Source of the DNA: Bacteroidales bacterium
GTDB taxonomy: Bacteria > Bacteroidota > Bacteroidia > Bacteroidales > VadinHA17
Reading direction: 5' to 3'
NCBI GenBank assembly: GCA_024763075.1
Contig: JANTGF010000011.1
Coordinates: 1 to 64,000, forward strand
DNA length: 64,000 bases
Positions 16,790-25,703 of the stretch are shown here, one piece after another. The position numbers and the translations under genes were made by a program. The number at the start of each line of letters is the position of its first letter. Position 1 is the stretch's first letter. The notes below the pieces were generated by a model. The model was not told the origin of the DNA and searched no databases. It saw only the letters and a list, made by a program, of their open reading frames with translations.

Positions 16790-17758
16790 ATGAAAACACA
16801 ACAAAACAAGCTGGTAATATTACTTAGCATAGTAATTCTTTCAGCCTGTTCAACCAGGCAAAGCCCAACCGACGCTGATGGGCGACCACTAATACTTAAA
16901 TCCGGAACAATTGATGTTGGCCTGGTAGAGACAACGCCCATTGTTTTCAAAACTAAAGTTTTCCGATTTGAATATGTCAGGAAAGGCTATTGGGATAATC
17001 ATACCGGAGATTCGTATTTCCGGTTTGTTGATCATGAAACAGGAAAACCAACAAAATCATTTGCCAGGGGATTTCACCTTGGGAGTGCATTTGTACATGA
17101 CGAAACGGTCTATGTAACTGCCGTTGATATTTGGGATGGAGAACAGGTTCATGTTTTTTCATCCCGTGATCTGGAAAACTGGGAAAGTTGGCTGGCTTTT
17201 AAACTACCCGCTTATGGAATTTTTAATACATCACTTACATGGGCTGATAATAAATATGTAATTATGTTTGAAATTGGAAAGCCGGAAAAAGAAACAGGAA
17301 AACGTTTTACTGCCAATTTTGCTACATCCACTGATTTGAAAAATTGGGAAATCCTATCCTCAAACCATAATTATGCAAAAGACCGCTATACAGCTCCTCA
17401 CTGCCTGCGTTATCTCGATGCTTATTATTATGATTTTTATCTTGAAGCCCATGATGAGTACGAGATGAGAGTAGTTCGTTCGAAAGACTTAATAAATTGG
17501 GAACCTAGCCCTTTAAACCCGGTTTTGAAAGCTTCTTCAGAGGATAAAAAAATTGCAAACAATAATCTGTCTGAAGAATTGCAACAGAAAATTGCTAATG
17601 CGAAAGACATCAATAATTCTGATATTGATTTTTGTGAATTCAATGGAAAACTGATTATTAACTATTCATGGGGTAACCAAAGAGGAGAAGAATTTTTGGC
17701 TGAAGCAGTTTATGAAGGAACATTAAAGCAGTTCCTTAAAGGATGGTTTCCAAATTAA
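16790..17758 (+). CDS. Lipoprotein with five-bladed beta-propeller, GH43/GH32-like
   Basis: A frame overlapping the preceding stop opens at 16766, but the ATG at 16790 starts a lipoprotein signal (MKTQQNKLVILLSIVILSAC), so I use it (322 residues). Repeated blade signatures S-x-DL-x-NWE appear three times (SSRDLENWES, TSTDLKNWEI, RSKDLINWEP), typical of GH43/GH32 and related propellers. DRYTAPHCLRYLDAYYYDFYLEAHD could hold acidic active-site residues. Likely a surface or periplasmic glycosidase or binding protein paired with the next gene. Family assignment not certain. Confidence 0.6.
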   Translation: MKTQQNKLVILLSIVILSACSTRQSPTDADGRPLILKSGTIDVGLVETTPIVFKTKVFRFEYVRKGYWDNHTGDSYFRFVDHETGKPTKSFARGFHLGSAFVHDETVYVTAVDIWDGEQVHVFSSRDLENWESWLAFKLPAYGIFNTSLTWADNKYVIMFEIGKPEKETGKRFTANFATSTDLKNWEILSSNHNYAKDRYTAPHCLRYLDAYYYDFYLEAHDEYEMRVVRSKDLINWEPSPLNPVLKASSEDKKIANNNLSEELQQKIANAKDINNSDIDFCEFNGKLIINYSWGNQRGEEFLAEAVYEGTLKQFLKGWFPN

Positions 17759-17779
17759 GTATTAGCAAAACTAAAATTT

Positions 17780-18856
17780 ATGAAGTTAAAGGGATTACTC
17801 AAAAAAATCCAAAATGTTATGAAAATAGGTGTAATATCATTATTGTTATCTATCTGTATATTTTACGGAACTGCCCATGCTCAGAAATCCGTATGGGTAG
17901 GTCCCGTTCCACAAATTGCAGAATCTCTTAAATCAATTTCCAACAAATTTGAGAATTACGATGTAGTGCTTGAACCGGATGTAAATGCCGCCGAATACTG
18001 GGCAGGTGCTCCCTCCGTAGTGCAGGATGAAAATGGAGTATTCTGGATGGCAGCACGTATGCGTTCTCCTGAATACCCAAGAGGCCTGAGGGGGTATGAA
18101 ATCCGGATTTTACGAAGTGATGATGGCAAAGAGTTTAAGAAAGTTCATAGGATTGGTCGTGAGGAAGTTCCTATCCCGGGCTTCGAACGCCCTGCCCTGC
18201 TAATTGATCCTGATACAAAAAAATTCAAACTTTATGCTTGTGGTCCATGGAATAATGGTCCGTGGTCAATAATTAAGTTTGACGATGCGGATGATCCGAT
18301 AAATTTCATTCCGTCTTCTGCAAAACCTGTTATACAGGCACCTGAAAGACAGTATCCTAGAGATGTTTCGGTTCATGAATACAAAGATCCGTATATCATT
18401 TATACTCAGGGAAAATACCATTGCTTTGTAATTGGTTATATCCGAAAAAATGAGCGTATTTTCCATTACATTAGTGAAGATGGAGAAAACTGGCAACCGG
18501 TTGGAGATATCAACCAACCTGTATTGGATTTAACCGGATGGCATAATTTCTTCATTCGTCCTGCTTCGGTTTTGCCCTTGGGTATCGGTTATCTGTTTGT
18601 TTATGAAGGATCAAGCACTCAATGGTATGACCCGGTTTACAATTTAGGCACTGGTTTTGGTTTTACTTTTGATATGCAAAACATAATTGATCTGACCATT
18701 GATTCACCTATTGCAATAAGTTCAACTCCCGGGGATTTTTACACATGGAGGTATTCTGACTGGCACTGGGTAAATGGAGAAATATGGATTTATGCAGAGG
18801 TGTCAAAAGAGAATAATTCACATGAGATCAGGTTATTCAGGATCCCGACAAATTAA
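17780..18856 (+). CDS. Exported five-bladed propeller glycosidase-like protein
   Basis: A 358-residue protein; either the first ATG or an internal one at 17819 gives a signal peptide ending AHAQ. The body has GH43/GH130-like features: EYWAGAPSVVQDENGVFWMAARMR, FERPALLIDPDTKKFKLYACG, YKDPYIIYTQGKYHCF and DGENWQPVGD. The pattern of Asp/Glu-bearing strands repeated about every 60 residues supports a five-bladed propeller. It is 21 bp downstream of the preceding propeller lipoprotein and ends the secreted carbohydrate-type set. Substrate unknown. Confidence 0.55.
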   Translation: MKLKGLLKKIQNVMKIGVISLLLSICIFYGTAHAQKSVWVGPVPQIAESLKSISNKFENYDVVLEPDVNAAEYWAGAPSVVQDENGVFWMAARMRSPEYPRGLRGYEIRILRSDDGKEFKKVHRIGREEVPIPGFERPALLIDPDTKKFKLYACGPWNNGPWSIIKFDDADDPINFIPSSAKPVIQAPERQYPRDVSVHEYKDPYIIYTQGKYHCFVIGYIRKNERIFHYISEDGENWQPVGDINQPVLDLTGWHNFFIRPASVLPLGIGYLFVYEGSSTQWYDPVYNLGTGFGFTFDMQNIIDLTIDSPIAISSTPGDFYTWRYSDWHWVNGEIWIYAEVSKENNSHEIRLFRIPTN

Positions 18857-18902
18857 ATAACTATCTGAAATTAAAATATATACAGCTTTAAAAACTTGTC
18901 TT

Positions 18903-19328
18903 ATGATCATATATTTTGCAGGATCAATCAGAGGTGGAAGAGACCAGACAGGCATTTATCAACAGATGATTATTTACCTGAAAAAATTTGGTAAAGTGGT
19001 GACAGAACATGTTGGAGATCCCAATCTGACTGAACAGGGAGAAAAAGAAATGACAGACCATGAAATATACGACAGGGATCTGACTTGGCTGAAAACCGCT
19101 GATATTGTGGTGGCAGAAGTTTCTAACCCCAGCCTGGGAGTGGGTTTTGAAATTGCTAAGGCAATTGATCTGAACAAAAAAGTGATTTGTTTTTTTAAGA
19201 AAAACAGTGAGCAGAGCCTCTCAGCAATGATTTCCGGTTGCCCGGATCTGAATGTTGAAGAATACCAGAATCCTGAGGATTTTGAACAAAAAGCGGAGTC
19301 ATTTATTTCTAAACATTATGCATTATGA
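18903..19328 (+). CDS. Nucleoside 2-deoxyribosyltransferase-like protein, DNPH1/Rcl type
   Basis: A 141-residue protein matching the 2'-deoxynucleoside 5'-phosphate N-hydrolase family: YFAGSIRGGRDQ at the start (phosphate and base binding), YDRDLTWLKTADIVVAEVSNPSLGVGFEIAKA with the catalytic Glu in the GVGFE block, and VICFF. DNPH1 enzymes cleave the N-glycosidic bond of deoxynucleoside monophosphates, notably hydroxymethyl-dUMP, in nucleotide sanitation. Its stop overlaps the start of the next gene by 4 bp (ATGA), so the two are translationally coupled. Confidence 0.85.
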   Translation: MIIYFAGSIRGGRDQTGIYQQMIIYLKKFGKVVTEHVGDPNLTEQGEKEMTDHEIYDRDLTWLKTADIVVAEVSNPSLGVGFEIAKAIDLNKKVICFFKKNSEQSLSAMISGCPDLNVEEYQNPEDFEQKAESFISKHYAL

Positions 19329-19612
19329 CAAAGGAAGAATTTTTGAAAAGTTTAGCTGAAGATTCACCATCTGAAATGTCATCTCTTTTATTGTCTTTGT
19401 GGTGGGATAAAAAAGGCGATTGGGACAAAGCACACCGTATAGCTCAGGATATTCCCTCATCCGATGGATCAAGGGTGCATGCCTACCTGCACAGAGTAGA
19501 AGGTGATAAATGGAATGCCAATTACTGGTATAACAGGGCAGGAGTTAAGTTTTCAAGCCTTTCATTAGATGAAGAATGGAAGAGCCTTGTGGAAGAGTTC
19601 CTGACTTTGTAA
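19325..19612 (+). CDS. Small conserved-looking protein coupled to the DNPH1-like gene
   Basis: A 95-residue soluble protein, start codon overlapping the upstream stop by 4 bp. It contains LSLWWDKKGDWDKAHRIAQD and HAYLHRVEGDKWNANYWYNRAG, a helical pattern reminiscent of a TPR- or Sel1-like pair of helices. I do not recognise a function. The tight coupling suggests it works with, or is regulated with, the nucleotide N-hydrolase. Confidence 0.75.
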   Translation: MTKEEFLKSLAEDSPSEMSSLLLSLWWDKKGDWDKAHRIAQDIPSSDGSRVHAYLHRVEGDKWNANYWYNRAGVKFSSLSLDEEWKSLVEEFLTL

Positions 19613-19736
19613 ATACAGATGCATTTTTTTATCATGTATCCGGGGTATAACCAGGAGTTCACCTACTGATCAAAGGTAAATAAATGACTGCTTTTAGATT
19701 AGAAGTGTTTGTTTTTCTTTCTATTTAAAAAAGTAT

Positions 19737-19744
19737 TATTTTTG
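19737..19744 (+). promoter_or_regulatory. Candidate -7 promoter element (TATTTTTG)
   Basis: Perfect TAnnTTTG ~52 bp before the GTPase start. A TTTG at 19708-19711 lies 25 bp upstream, longer than the usual ~20 bp spacing, so the promoter may be weak. Confidence 0.4.
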
Positions 19745-19796
19745 TCATGAAATGGGTGATGGGGTCCACCTGAACTGCCTTCCTGAATGAAGACTG

Positions 19797-21461
19797 ATGA
19801 CTCCTGTTAACTTTTTGATCAGTCTTATGACCAATGCTTATGAAATACTGAGTGAAGTATGTGAAAAATACAGGATACAATCATTGCTTCCCTTATTTGA
19901 TGCTGTCCGGAATTTACAAAACCAGAAAAATTTTATAAATATTTCGGTATTAGGTCAGTTTAAAGCAGGGAAAAGTTCCTTTATTAACAGTTTGATAGGG
20001 AAATCAATACTCCCTGTGGCCAGTACTCCTTTAACCAATGTTATTACTACGGTACAATTTGGAAGCACTGAAAAAGTTTTTATTTTCAGGCATCATCATA
20101 AAGAAGAAACGGAAGCTGAAAATCTGGAAGATTACATCTCAGAAGAAAAAAACCCTGAAAATATCAAAGAGCTTGATAAAGCAATTGTTGAAAGCCCGGG
20201 TTTGAGCAGAATCAAGCGGATAAAATTGACAGATACACCCGGACTGGGAAGTGTTTTTAAGCATAATAGTAAAATAACTGCAGACTGGCTACCGAACACC
20301 GGAATTTCCTTAATTCTGATCAGTTGTACACAACCACTTTCTGAGAATGACCTGAACCTGATCGAAGAAACAATCAGGTTCGGGCCGGAAATAGTAATCA
20401 TTCTGACCAAAACTGACCTGGTAGATGAAAAAGATATAGAAAAACTCCGGTCATTTATGGTTTCCGTTTTATCGGAGAAGTTTGACAGGCAATTTCCAAT
20501 ATTTGAATACTCAATAAAAGACAAATCATACAGGGAGGATATTCTGAAAAATTTGTTGATCCCCCTGAATAATAATTTTGAAAACAAAAATGTCAGGATT
20601 CTTAATTATAAACTTAAATCTTTACGTAATCAATGCCTGAATTACCTGGATATTGCATATCAGTCAGGTCTCAGAAAAAAAGAAGGGGAACTTAAGCTAA
20701 AGGAAAAAATACTTGATGAGAAGTTAAATAATCCGGTCATCCGAAAGGAACTGGATTTAATTGCTCAAAGTTATACCTCCGGTACGAGGGAGCGATTGAA
20801 AAAATATTTATTCGGTAAGTTTAAAGAGAAACTTACACTTAAAACAAAAAGGGTTTTTAGTGAGGAATATTTTAACTGGAGAGGAAATCTGAATCAAATT
20901 TCAAGGACGTATGAAGCATGGTTTAAGGAGTTTATTTCTAATGAATTAAATATCATATTGAAAAGTGAAAGGGAATCAATTGATGAGATACCGGCAGAGG
21001 CCAAAAATCATTTTGAACAATACCTGCAATTTTTCAGGGAACGACTGGATGAAAGAATTTTAAAGGTACTTGGTCTTAAAATGAAAACTGAAAAATGGGA
21101 GATCAATACAAAAGAAATACTCCGACCGGATATTTCCATTGGATGGGCCTTTGAATCACAAATTGATTTGCTCTGGTTTTTAATTCCCATGTCCATATTT
21201 AAAAAAGTCTTTTTCCGGTATTTTTTAAAACAAATCCCATGGGAAGTAGAGAAGAATTTGTATCGTCTGAGTGCTGAATTAACAAAAGCGGTTAATGATA
21301 CAATAATAAATACGAAAGAGGAGGCGTTCAGGTATATTAAAGACGAGTTGCTTACTATTGAAAAACTTCTGAGTAATAATAATACGGATACTGAGTCTGT
21401 TGGGGAATCAATAAGGCTTCTCGAAAGTCTGGAATTCATGGAAAATGGTTTGTCGGAATGA
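19797..21461 (+). CDS. Dynamin-like GTPase
   Basis: A 554-residue large GTPase (an internal ATG at 19827 is an equally possible start). G1 is GQFKAGKSS (53-61), the switch I region has PLTNVITT, G3 is DTPGLGS (~142-148) and G4 is TKTD (~203). A long helical C-terminal part follows (~260-554), with a hydrophobic patch LLWFLIPMSIFKKVFFRYFL (~460-480) that could be a membrane-binding paddle. Bacterial dynamin-like proteins remodel or protect membranes. It is a single copy flanked by 185 and 340 bp gaps; many bacterial dynamins come in pairs, which is not the case here. Confidence 0.85.
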   Translation: MTPVNFLISLMTNAYEILSEVCEKYRIQSLLPLFDAVRNLQNQKNFINISVLGQFKAGKSSFINSLIGKSILPVASTPLTNVITTVQFGSTEKVFIFRHHHKEETEAENLEDYISEEKNPENIKELDKAIVESPGLSRIKRIKLTDTPGLGSVFKHNSKITADWLPNTGISLILISCTQPLSENDLNLIEETIRFGPEIVIILTKTDLVDEKDIEKLRSFMVSVLSEKFDRQFPIFEYSIKDKSYREDILKNLLIPLNNNFENKNVRILNYKLKSLRNQCLNYLDIAYQSGLRKKEGELKLKEKILDEKLNNPVIRKELDLIAQSYTSGTRERLKKYLFGKFKEKLTLKTKRVFSEEYFNWRGNLNQISRTYEAWFKEFISNELNIILKSERESIDEIPAEAKNHFEQYLQFFRERLDERILKVLGLKMKTEKWEINTKEILRPDISIGWAFESQIDLLWFLIPMSIFKKVFFRYFLKQIPWEVEKNLYRLSAELTKAVNDTIINTKEEAFRYIKDELLTIEKLLSNNNTDTESVGESIRLLESLEFMENGLSE

Positions 21462-21800
21462 CAATTATTGCATGGAGTAATAATTTATTAATGTTTAACT
21501 TGTAAAATAATTTGATATAATATTCTGATATTAAAATTGTTGGACTTTGTGCATTCTTCGTGATATCCTTTGAGTCCTTAGTGGTTAAAATTGGATTCTC
21601 TTTTACCACTTCCGAAGGAATGCCTGTGGCGAAAGGAACATTAAAGGATGCGCAAAGTATCACAAAGTAAAAAGTTCAAAAACGGAAAGATTAAATAACT
21701 AATTATCAGGATATAATAAAATTATGGATTTTATAACTTATTTAAGATCACACAACAAACATTGAGTGCGAGACATTTGTAATTTATTTTTTCTGAACTT
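21462..21800. other. 339-bp convergent intergenic region with a degenerate low-complexity element
   Basis: No gene. At 21544-21590 the text ctttgtgcattcttcgtga and gagtccttagtggttaaa resembles a family of degenerate non-coding repeats I remember from many bacterial genomes. The element is bounded by ctttgtg (about 21546) and its complement cacaaag (about 21661). Confidence 0.45.
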
Positions 21801-22967
21801 TTAGGATTTTCCGGTGGCTTGCTTTTTAAACTTTTTTAAGTCCGGATTGTCAGGCTCTAACTTTTCATAGATTTTTAAATACTTATTCAAATTGGGGCTT
21901 TCGGTCTGGCTGATTTCCCTGCTCACCACTGAATACATTAAAACACCCAAAAAAGCTTTGGTTCGTGCCCATGAATCCGATTCCAACCTGTTTTTGGGCT
22001 TATCAGCATGCATATTAATTTCATCGATGGTTTTATTCCACCATTGCAGATCCATCAGGCTTAGATCCTTCATCAACTGCCTGTTTCTTTTCATTTCTTC
22101 TGCAAGGATTCCCTGATAATGATCCATATATTTTATAAAATCAGGGCTTTTAATGAAAGCAGTGAGTTTTTCTTTCTGACTGTTATCCGGGATAATTTTT
22201 GAAAGAGCTTCCAGTTGTTTGAAAGCAAGAAATAATTTTCCTTCATCCTGGTATATTTTAAATTGTTGGTTTATCGTAGAGGATTCACCATTAAGTTTCT
22301 GATTGATATTTAGTTTTGCCAGAATAAATTTTGAAGCCAGCAGGATGTTGGTTTCTCCGGGCCATTCATGTTTTCCTTCAAAAGGGATGGTAAGTAAATT
22401 TGCATTCCGGGTAATTGCCGATGCGGGTGGATAGTACTGTTCCACAAAATTAAAGTCTCTTGTCCCTGCCATTAAAACGAGAGGAAAGGGAAGGGACCGG
22501 TTCATCATTTGTCCCGGTCCGGCCCCGCACATGATCACACCATTCACCTGTTTTTTCAGTGCATACTGATATGCCATGCGGGCCCCACCTGAAAAACCAG
22601 CTACTATCAGAGTTTTGGGTCCTCCTCCAAAGATCCGGATATCTTTGTCAATCAATTCAATATACCCAGGGCTGTTATTTGCCACATTGTTTAAACCAAT
22701 TACATTAACATTGAGTTCTTTAGCCACTTTTTGGAATTTACTAACGGCAAGTTTCCCGTTTCCATGAGGGTCTATAACTACAAAAAGCACCTCACTACCT
22801 GTTATCCGGACAGATTGATAAAGTGTTGAATCAGGTTCCTGAGGTTTTGTGGCTATTATTTCCGTGCTTTGTTGCTTTTTTATTCCAGAAGGTTTCTTTT
22901 TATTGGAAGAACAGGAAACAAGAATAAATCCTGTAAATAAGAACAAATAAATAGCCATAAATTTCAT
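21801..22967 (-). CDS. Lipoprotein alpha/beta-hydrolase (dienelactone hydrolase-like)
   Basis: A 388-residue lipoprotein (MKFMAIYLFLFTGFILVSC). The N-terminal ~210 residues are an alpha/beta-hydrolase: GFSGGAR gives the nucleophile Ser (~124), GTRDFNF a candidate Asp (~169-172) and GKHEWPGE a candidate His (~199). The rest (~230-388) is helical with TPR-like character. Such proteins act as esterases or peptidases on unknown substrates. Its start codon shares 1 bp with the stop of the CotH/T9SS gene upstream, so the two are co-translated and probably act together at the envelope. Confidence 0.75.
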   Translation of the reverse strand: MKFMAIYLFLFTGFILVSCSSNKKKPSGIKKQQSTEIIATKPQEPDSTLYQSVRITGSEVLFVVIDPHGNGKLAVSKFQKVAKELNVNVIGLNNVANNSPGYIELIDKDIRIFGGGPKTLIVAGFSGGARMAYQYALKKQVNGVIMCGAGPGQMMNRSLPFPLVLMAGTRDFNFVEQYYPPASAITRNANLLTIPFEGKHEWPGETNILLASKFILAKLNINQKLNGESSTINQQFKIYQDEGKLFLAFKQLEALSKIIPDNSQKEKLTAFIKSPDFIKYMDHYQGILAEEMKRNRQLMKDLSLMDLQWWNKTIDEINMHADKPKNRLESDSWARTKAFLGVLMYSVVSREISQTESPNLNKYLKIYEKLEPDNPDLKKFKKQATGKS

Positions 22968-25114
22968 TACTGAATGATAACTTTAAGAATTTTTTGTTCT
23001 CCATTTGACAAACTCACCCTGATCAGGTAATAACCCGGTGCAAATTCTTCTACATTTAACAGAAATGACTGTTCTGCCTGAAGGGTTTTTGAAATTCTTA
23101 TTTTCCCTGATAAATCCATAAATTCAATCTGGTTAATCCCTGTTTCAGATTCAATAAAGAAATTTGTTCTGGAAGGGATTGGGAAAAGAGTCAATGCAAT
23201 ATTCCTTTGTGGAAGAGATGTGCCTACATAATCAGGTATCTGAGACAGTTCCTGATCCATCCAAATCCAGCGTTCGTGCAACCAGTTTTTCAGAAAATCG
23301 ATGTGCTTTTGGTAAGTATCCAGTTCTTCAAATCCGTCTAATTCGCGCCAGAAGGGAGCATTTAATACAGGCCAGGTTTGAAAATTCCGAAAAGCAGCTT
23401 CAGATGATAAGATATTCGCACAGGAGTCAATAAATGCCATCAGATTTTCGTCTTTGAATTTATCTGCACGAAGTTCTTCCCAGCGGATTTTTAGCTGGTA
23501 TTGAAAATATGGTTCATTCAGGAAAACAGACCAGTAGGGCGGGATGGGCCAGAGCTGATAATCGATGAGCCATTTATCGGTTCTCCAGCCTTCACTAAGC
23601 GTGGAATTTCCTGCAGCCTGATCGAAATCCCAGACAGGTCCGGCATTCAGTAATTTGTTTCTGTCTTTAAAATAGAAACTGCTCCAGCCATATCCATCCG
23701 GATTTCGCATGGCTTCAATGACCAGGAGGTAATCAATAAAGGATCTGAGATCTATCCATCTATTATAAAATGCAAGAGGATCTGCAGAATAATCGCTCTG
23801 AGACTCAGCTCTGAAATCATCATCATATTTTCTGATATAAGCCAGCTGATCCGGTGCAACGCTGTCAATTTTCGGGTATTTTAGTCTGCGGCTTTCGCCA
23901 AAATCATTGTACTGACCTTCAATTTCATAAATATAGGCACCTGTAATTTCTTCGGGACTTAGCTGATTTGGTTTCAACTTCTCGAGATTGAGGCGGTTTT
24001 TTGTCCTCTTAATTTTTTCTACAAGAATATATATTCCCTGATATTGGCCATTTAGTACCAATTCACAATATTTGTTTCCACTTGACCAGTGTCCTGCCTC
24101 TTCTGACATATGATGGGCAAGCGGATTCCGGACAAATGAGCGGTCATAATAGGATGCTCGCAAAACCCAGTCGTTTTCTTCAGGCAAGCCAAGCAATGAA
24201 ACATTTAAGTTCTCACCTGTTTCTGTACGGGTCTCAAAACCATAAGGTTTTTTGGGCCAGGTACTTGTGGAATTTCCGCGGATTTCAATTCCAATCACAC
24301 CATCGTATTCAGTAAATGGATCCGTTATATGATTAATTGAATCCGGACCCCCATAAATAATACCCAAATGTGCTTTTATCTTTGGTTCATCCGGAATGGG
24401 AGCATGGTTTTCTGTTTCAATTACAAAAACAGGCAGGTTAGAACTGGTAAACTCTACAGGAGGTTTAAACCAATCCGGAGGTGTCTGATAAATGTGCCGG
24501 GATGATGACATGCCGACTGAAAAATATACAAGGGATGAAAGGTCTGATGAGCTGGCACTTACATTATGTACCTGCATAGAAAATATATTCTTTCCTGCTT
24601 TTAAAACTCCGGATATTTTGTCTTTGTTAATTCGGATATAATCAGGAATCGCTCCCTGGTACATTACGGCTTCATGCTGAACACCTGACAGTTGGTTACT
24701 CCCGGGAAAGTCACCTGTAAGACCTGCTGAACGTGCTACCTCAGTTCCATTAATGTATGCTACAAATGCATCATCGTAATCGATATTTAGAATAACCGAA
24801 CTTATCTCTGAGGTATCATAAATAAGGAAAGAAGTGCGCATGAAAACGGAAATAAGAGGTGGTGCAAGAATGGTTGAATCATCACCGTCACCATAACCTA
24901 GGCCCCCTTTTCCGGTTGGCCATGCAGAGTCATCATATTCCGGGTTCCTCCAGTTTGCATCAGCGGTACCCATATTATTTGTAAAAAAACTGAAAACAAC
25001 ATCAGGAAAGAGAACGGTTTCCCAATGATTTATACTTTCCTGACCAACGGAAGAAAACACAGCCGAAGTCAGAATAAGGAATAAGAGTTTTATAAATTTT
25101 AGGCATTTATGCAT
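22967..25114 (-). CDS. CotH-kinase family protein with T9SS C-terminal sorting domain
   Basis: A 715-residue secreted protein with a signal peptide (1-24). Residues ~30-190 form a beta-sandwich (DYDDAFVAYINGTEVARS). The CotH region follows: IEIRGNSTSTWPKKPYGFE, LRASYYDRSFVRNPLAHHM, GIYILVEKIKR and the diagnostic GPVWDFDQAAGN. The last ~75 residues are a Por secretion tail (LFPIPSRTNFFI, MDLSGKI, GYYLIRV, ILKVIIQ), directing outer-membrane export by the type IX system. CotH is an atypical kinase that phosphorylates spore-coat proteins in Bacillus; the role of secreted forms in Bacteroidota is unclear. Confidence 0.88.
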   Translation of the reverse strand: MHKCLKFIKLLFLILTSAVFSSVGQESINHWETVLFPDVVFSFFTNNMGTADANWRNPEYDDSAWPTGKGGLGYGDGDDSTILAPPLISVFMRTSFLIYDTSEISSVILNIDYDDAFVAYINGTEVARSAGLTGDFPGSNQLSGVQHEAVMYQGAIPDYIRINKDKISGVLKAGKNIFSMQVHNVSASSSDLSSLVYFSVGMSSSRHIYQTPPDWFKPPVEFTSSNLPVFVIETENHAPIPDEPKIKAHLGIIYGGPDSINHITDPFTEYDGVIGIEIRGNSTSTWPKKPYGFETRTETGENLNVSLLGLPEENDWVLRASYYDRSFVRNPLAHHMSEEAGHWSSGNKYCELVLNGQYQGIYILVEKIKRTKNRLNLEKLKPNQLSPEEITGAYIYEIEGQYNDFGESRRLKYPKIDSVAPDQLAYIRKYDDDFRAESQSDYSADPLAFYNRWIDLRSFIDYLLVIEAMRNPDGYGWSSFYFKDRNKLLNAGPVWDFDQAAGNSTLSEGWRTDKWLIDYQLWPIPPYWSVFLNEPYFQYQLKIRWEELRADKFKDENLMAFIDSCANILSSEAAFRNFQTWPVLNAPFWRELDGFEELDTYQKHIDFLKNWLHERWIWMDQELSQIPDYVGTSLPQRNIALTLFPIPSRTNFFIESETGINQIEFMDLSGKIRISKTLQAEQSFLLNVEEFAPGYYLIRVSLSNGEQKILKVIIQ

Positions 25115-25214
25115 TGGTGGATATGTAACTCAGGATTACCTGAAAAAAACAATACAAAACTAACAAAAGAATTCTGGAATGGAACGGAGATGTGATCAAA
25201 AATCAGTTTTAGTT

Positions 25215-25592
25215 TTATTGTGGGTTAAGCAGCCATTTTTCGGCATCAGCATAATCTCTGAAAACCATAATGTTCTGGGGTAAATTTGCTGAAAGATTTT
25301 GATACATTCGGCTCATCCCAAAGCCCAGATCAGTGGAGACAACTAAAGCCATCCGGGCATTTCCTCTTTCGGGATACTTTTTGCGGAGCTCGATCAAACG
25401 CATTTCGAAATCTGCATCAATATTCGTAAAATCCTGTTCCCTTACATCCCATAAAGTTCTGATATCCGGCGGATATTGGTCGGATTTCATGATGGTATTT
25501 AATGCGTTTTCATTTTCTTCAATGGTAATTAATCCTCGCATAATGCCAAACAAAGCATCTTTTTTCTTGTCGTAATATAATTCTACAGGCAT
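25215..25592 (-). CDS. SpoIIAA-like (STAS/SEC14-type) protein
   Basis: A 125-residue soluble protein resembling the SpoIIAA-like family: YYDKKKDALFGIMRGLITIEENENAL, RTLWDVREQDFTNID, ARMALVVSTDLGFGMSRMYQ and FRDYADAEKWL. Family members have a STAS-like alpha/beta fold and bind lipids or small anions in some cases. There is no phosphorylatable serine motif as in true anti-anti-sigma factors. It stands alone, about 100 bp from the CotH gene. Confidence 0.65.
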   Translation of the reverse strand: MPVELYYDKKKDALFGIMRGLITIEENENALNTIMKSDQYPPDIRTLWDVREQDFTNIDADFEMRLIELRKKYPERGNARMALVVSTDLGFGMSRMYQNLSANLPQNIMVFRDYADAEKWLLNPQ

Positions 25593-25703
25593 AAAAAATA
25601 AGTCTTTAACTCAGATTTAATAATTCAATTCAGACTGACTGCAAAATTAGATTAAATTTTGAATCTAAAGAATGAGGTTCGTCACCAAAAATGCATTTTC
25701 ATA

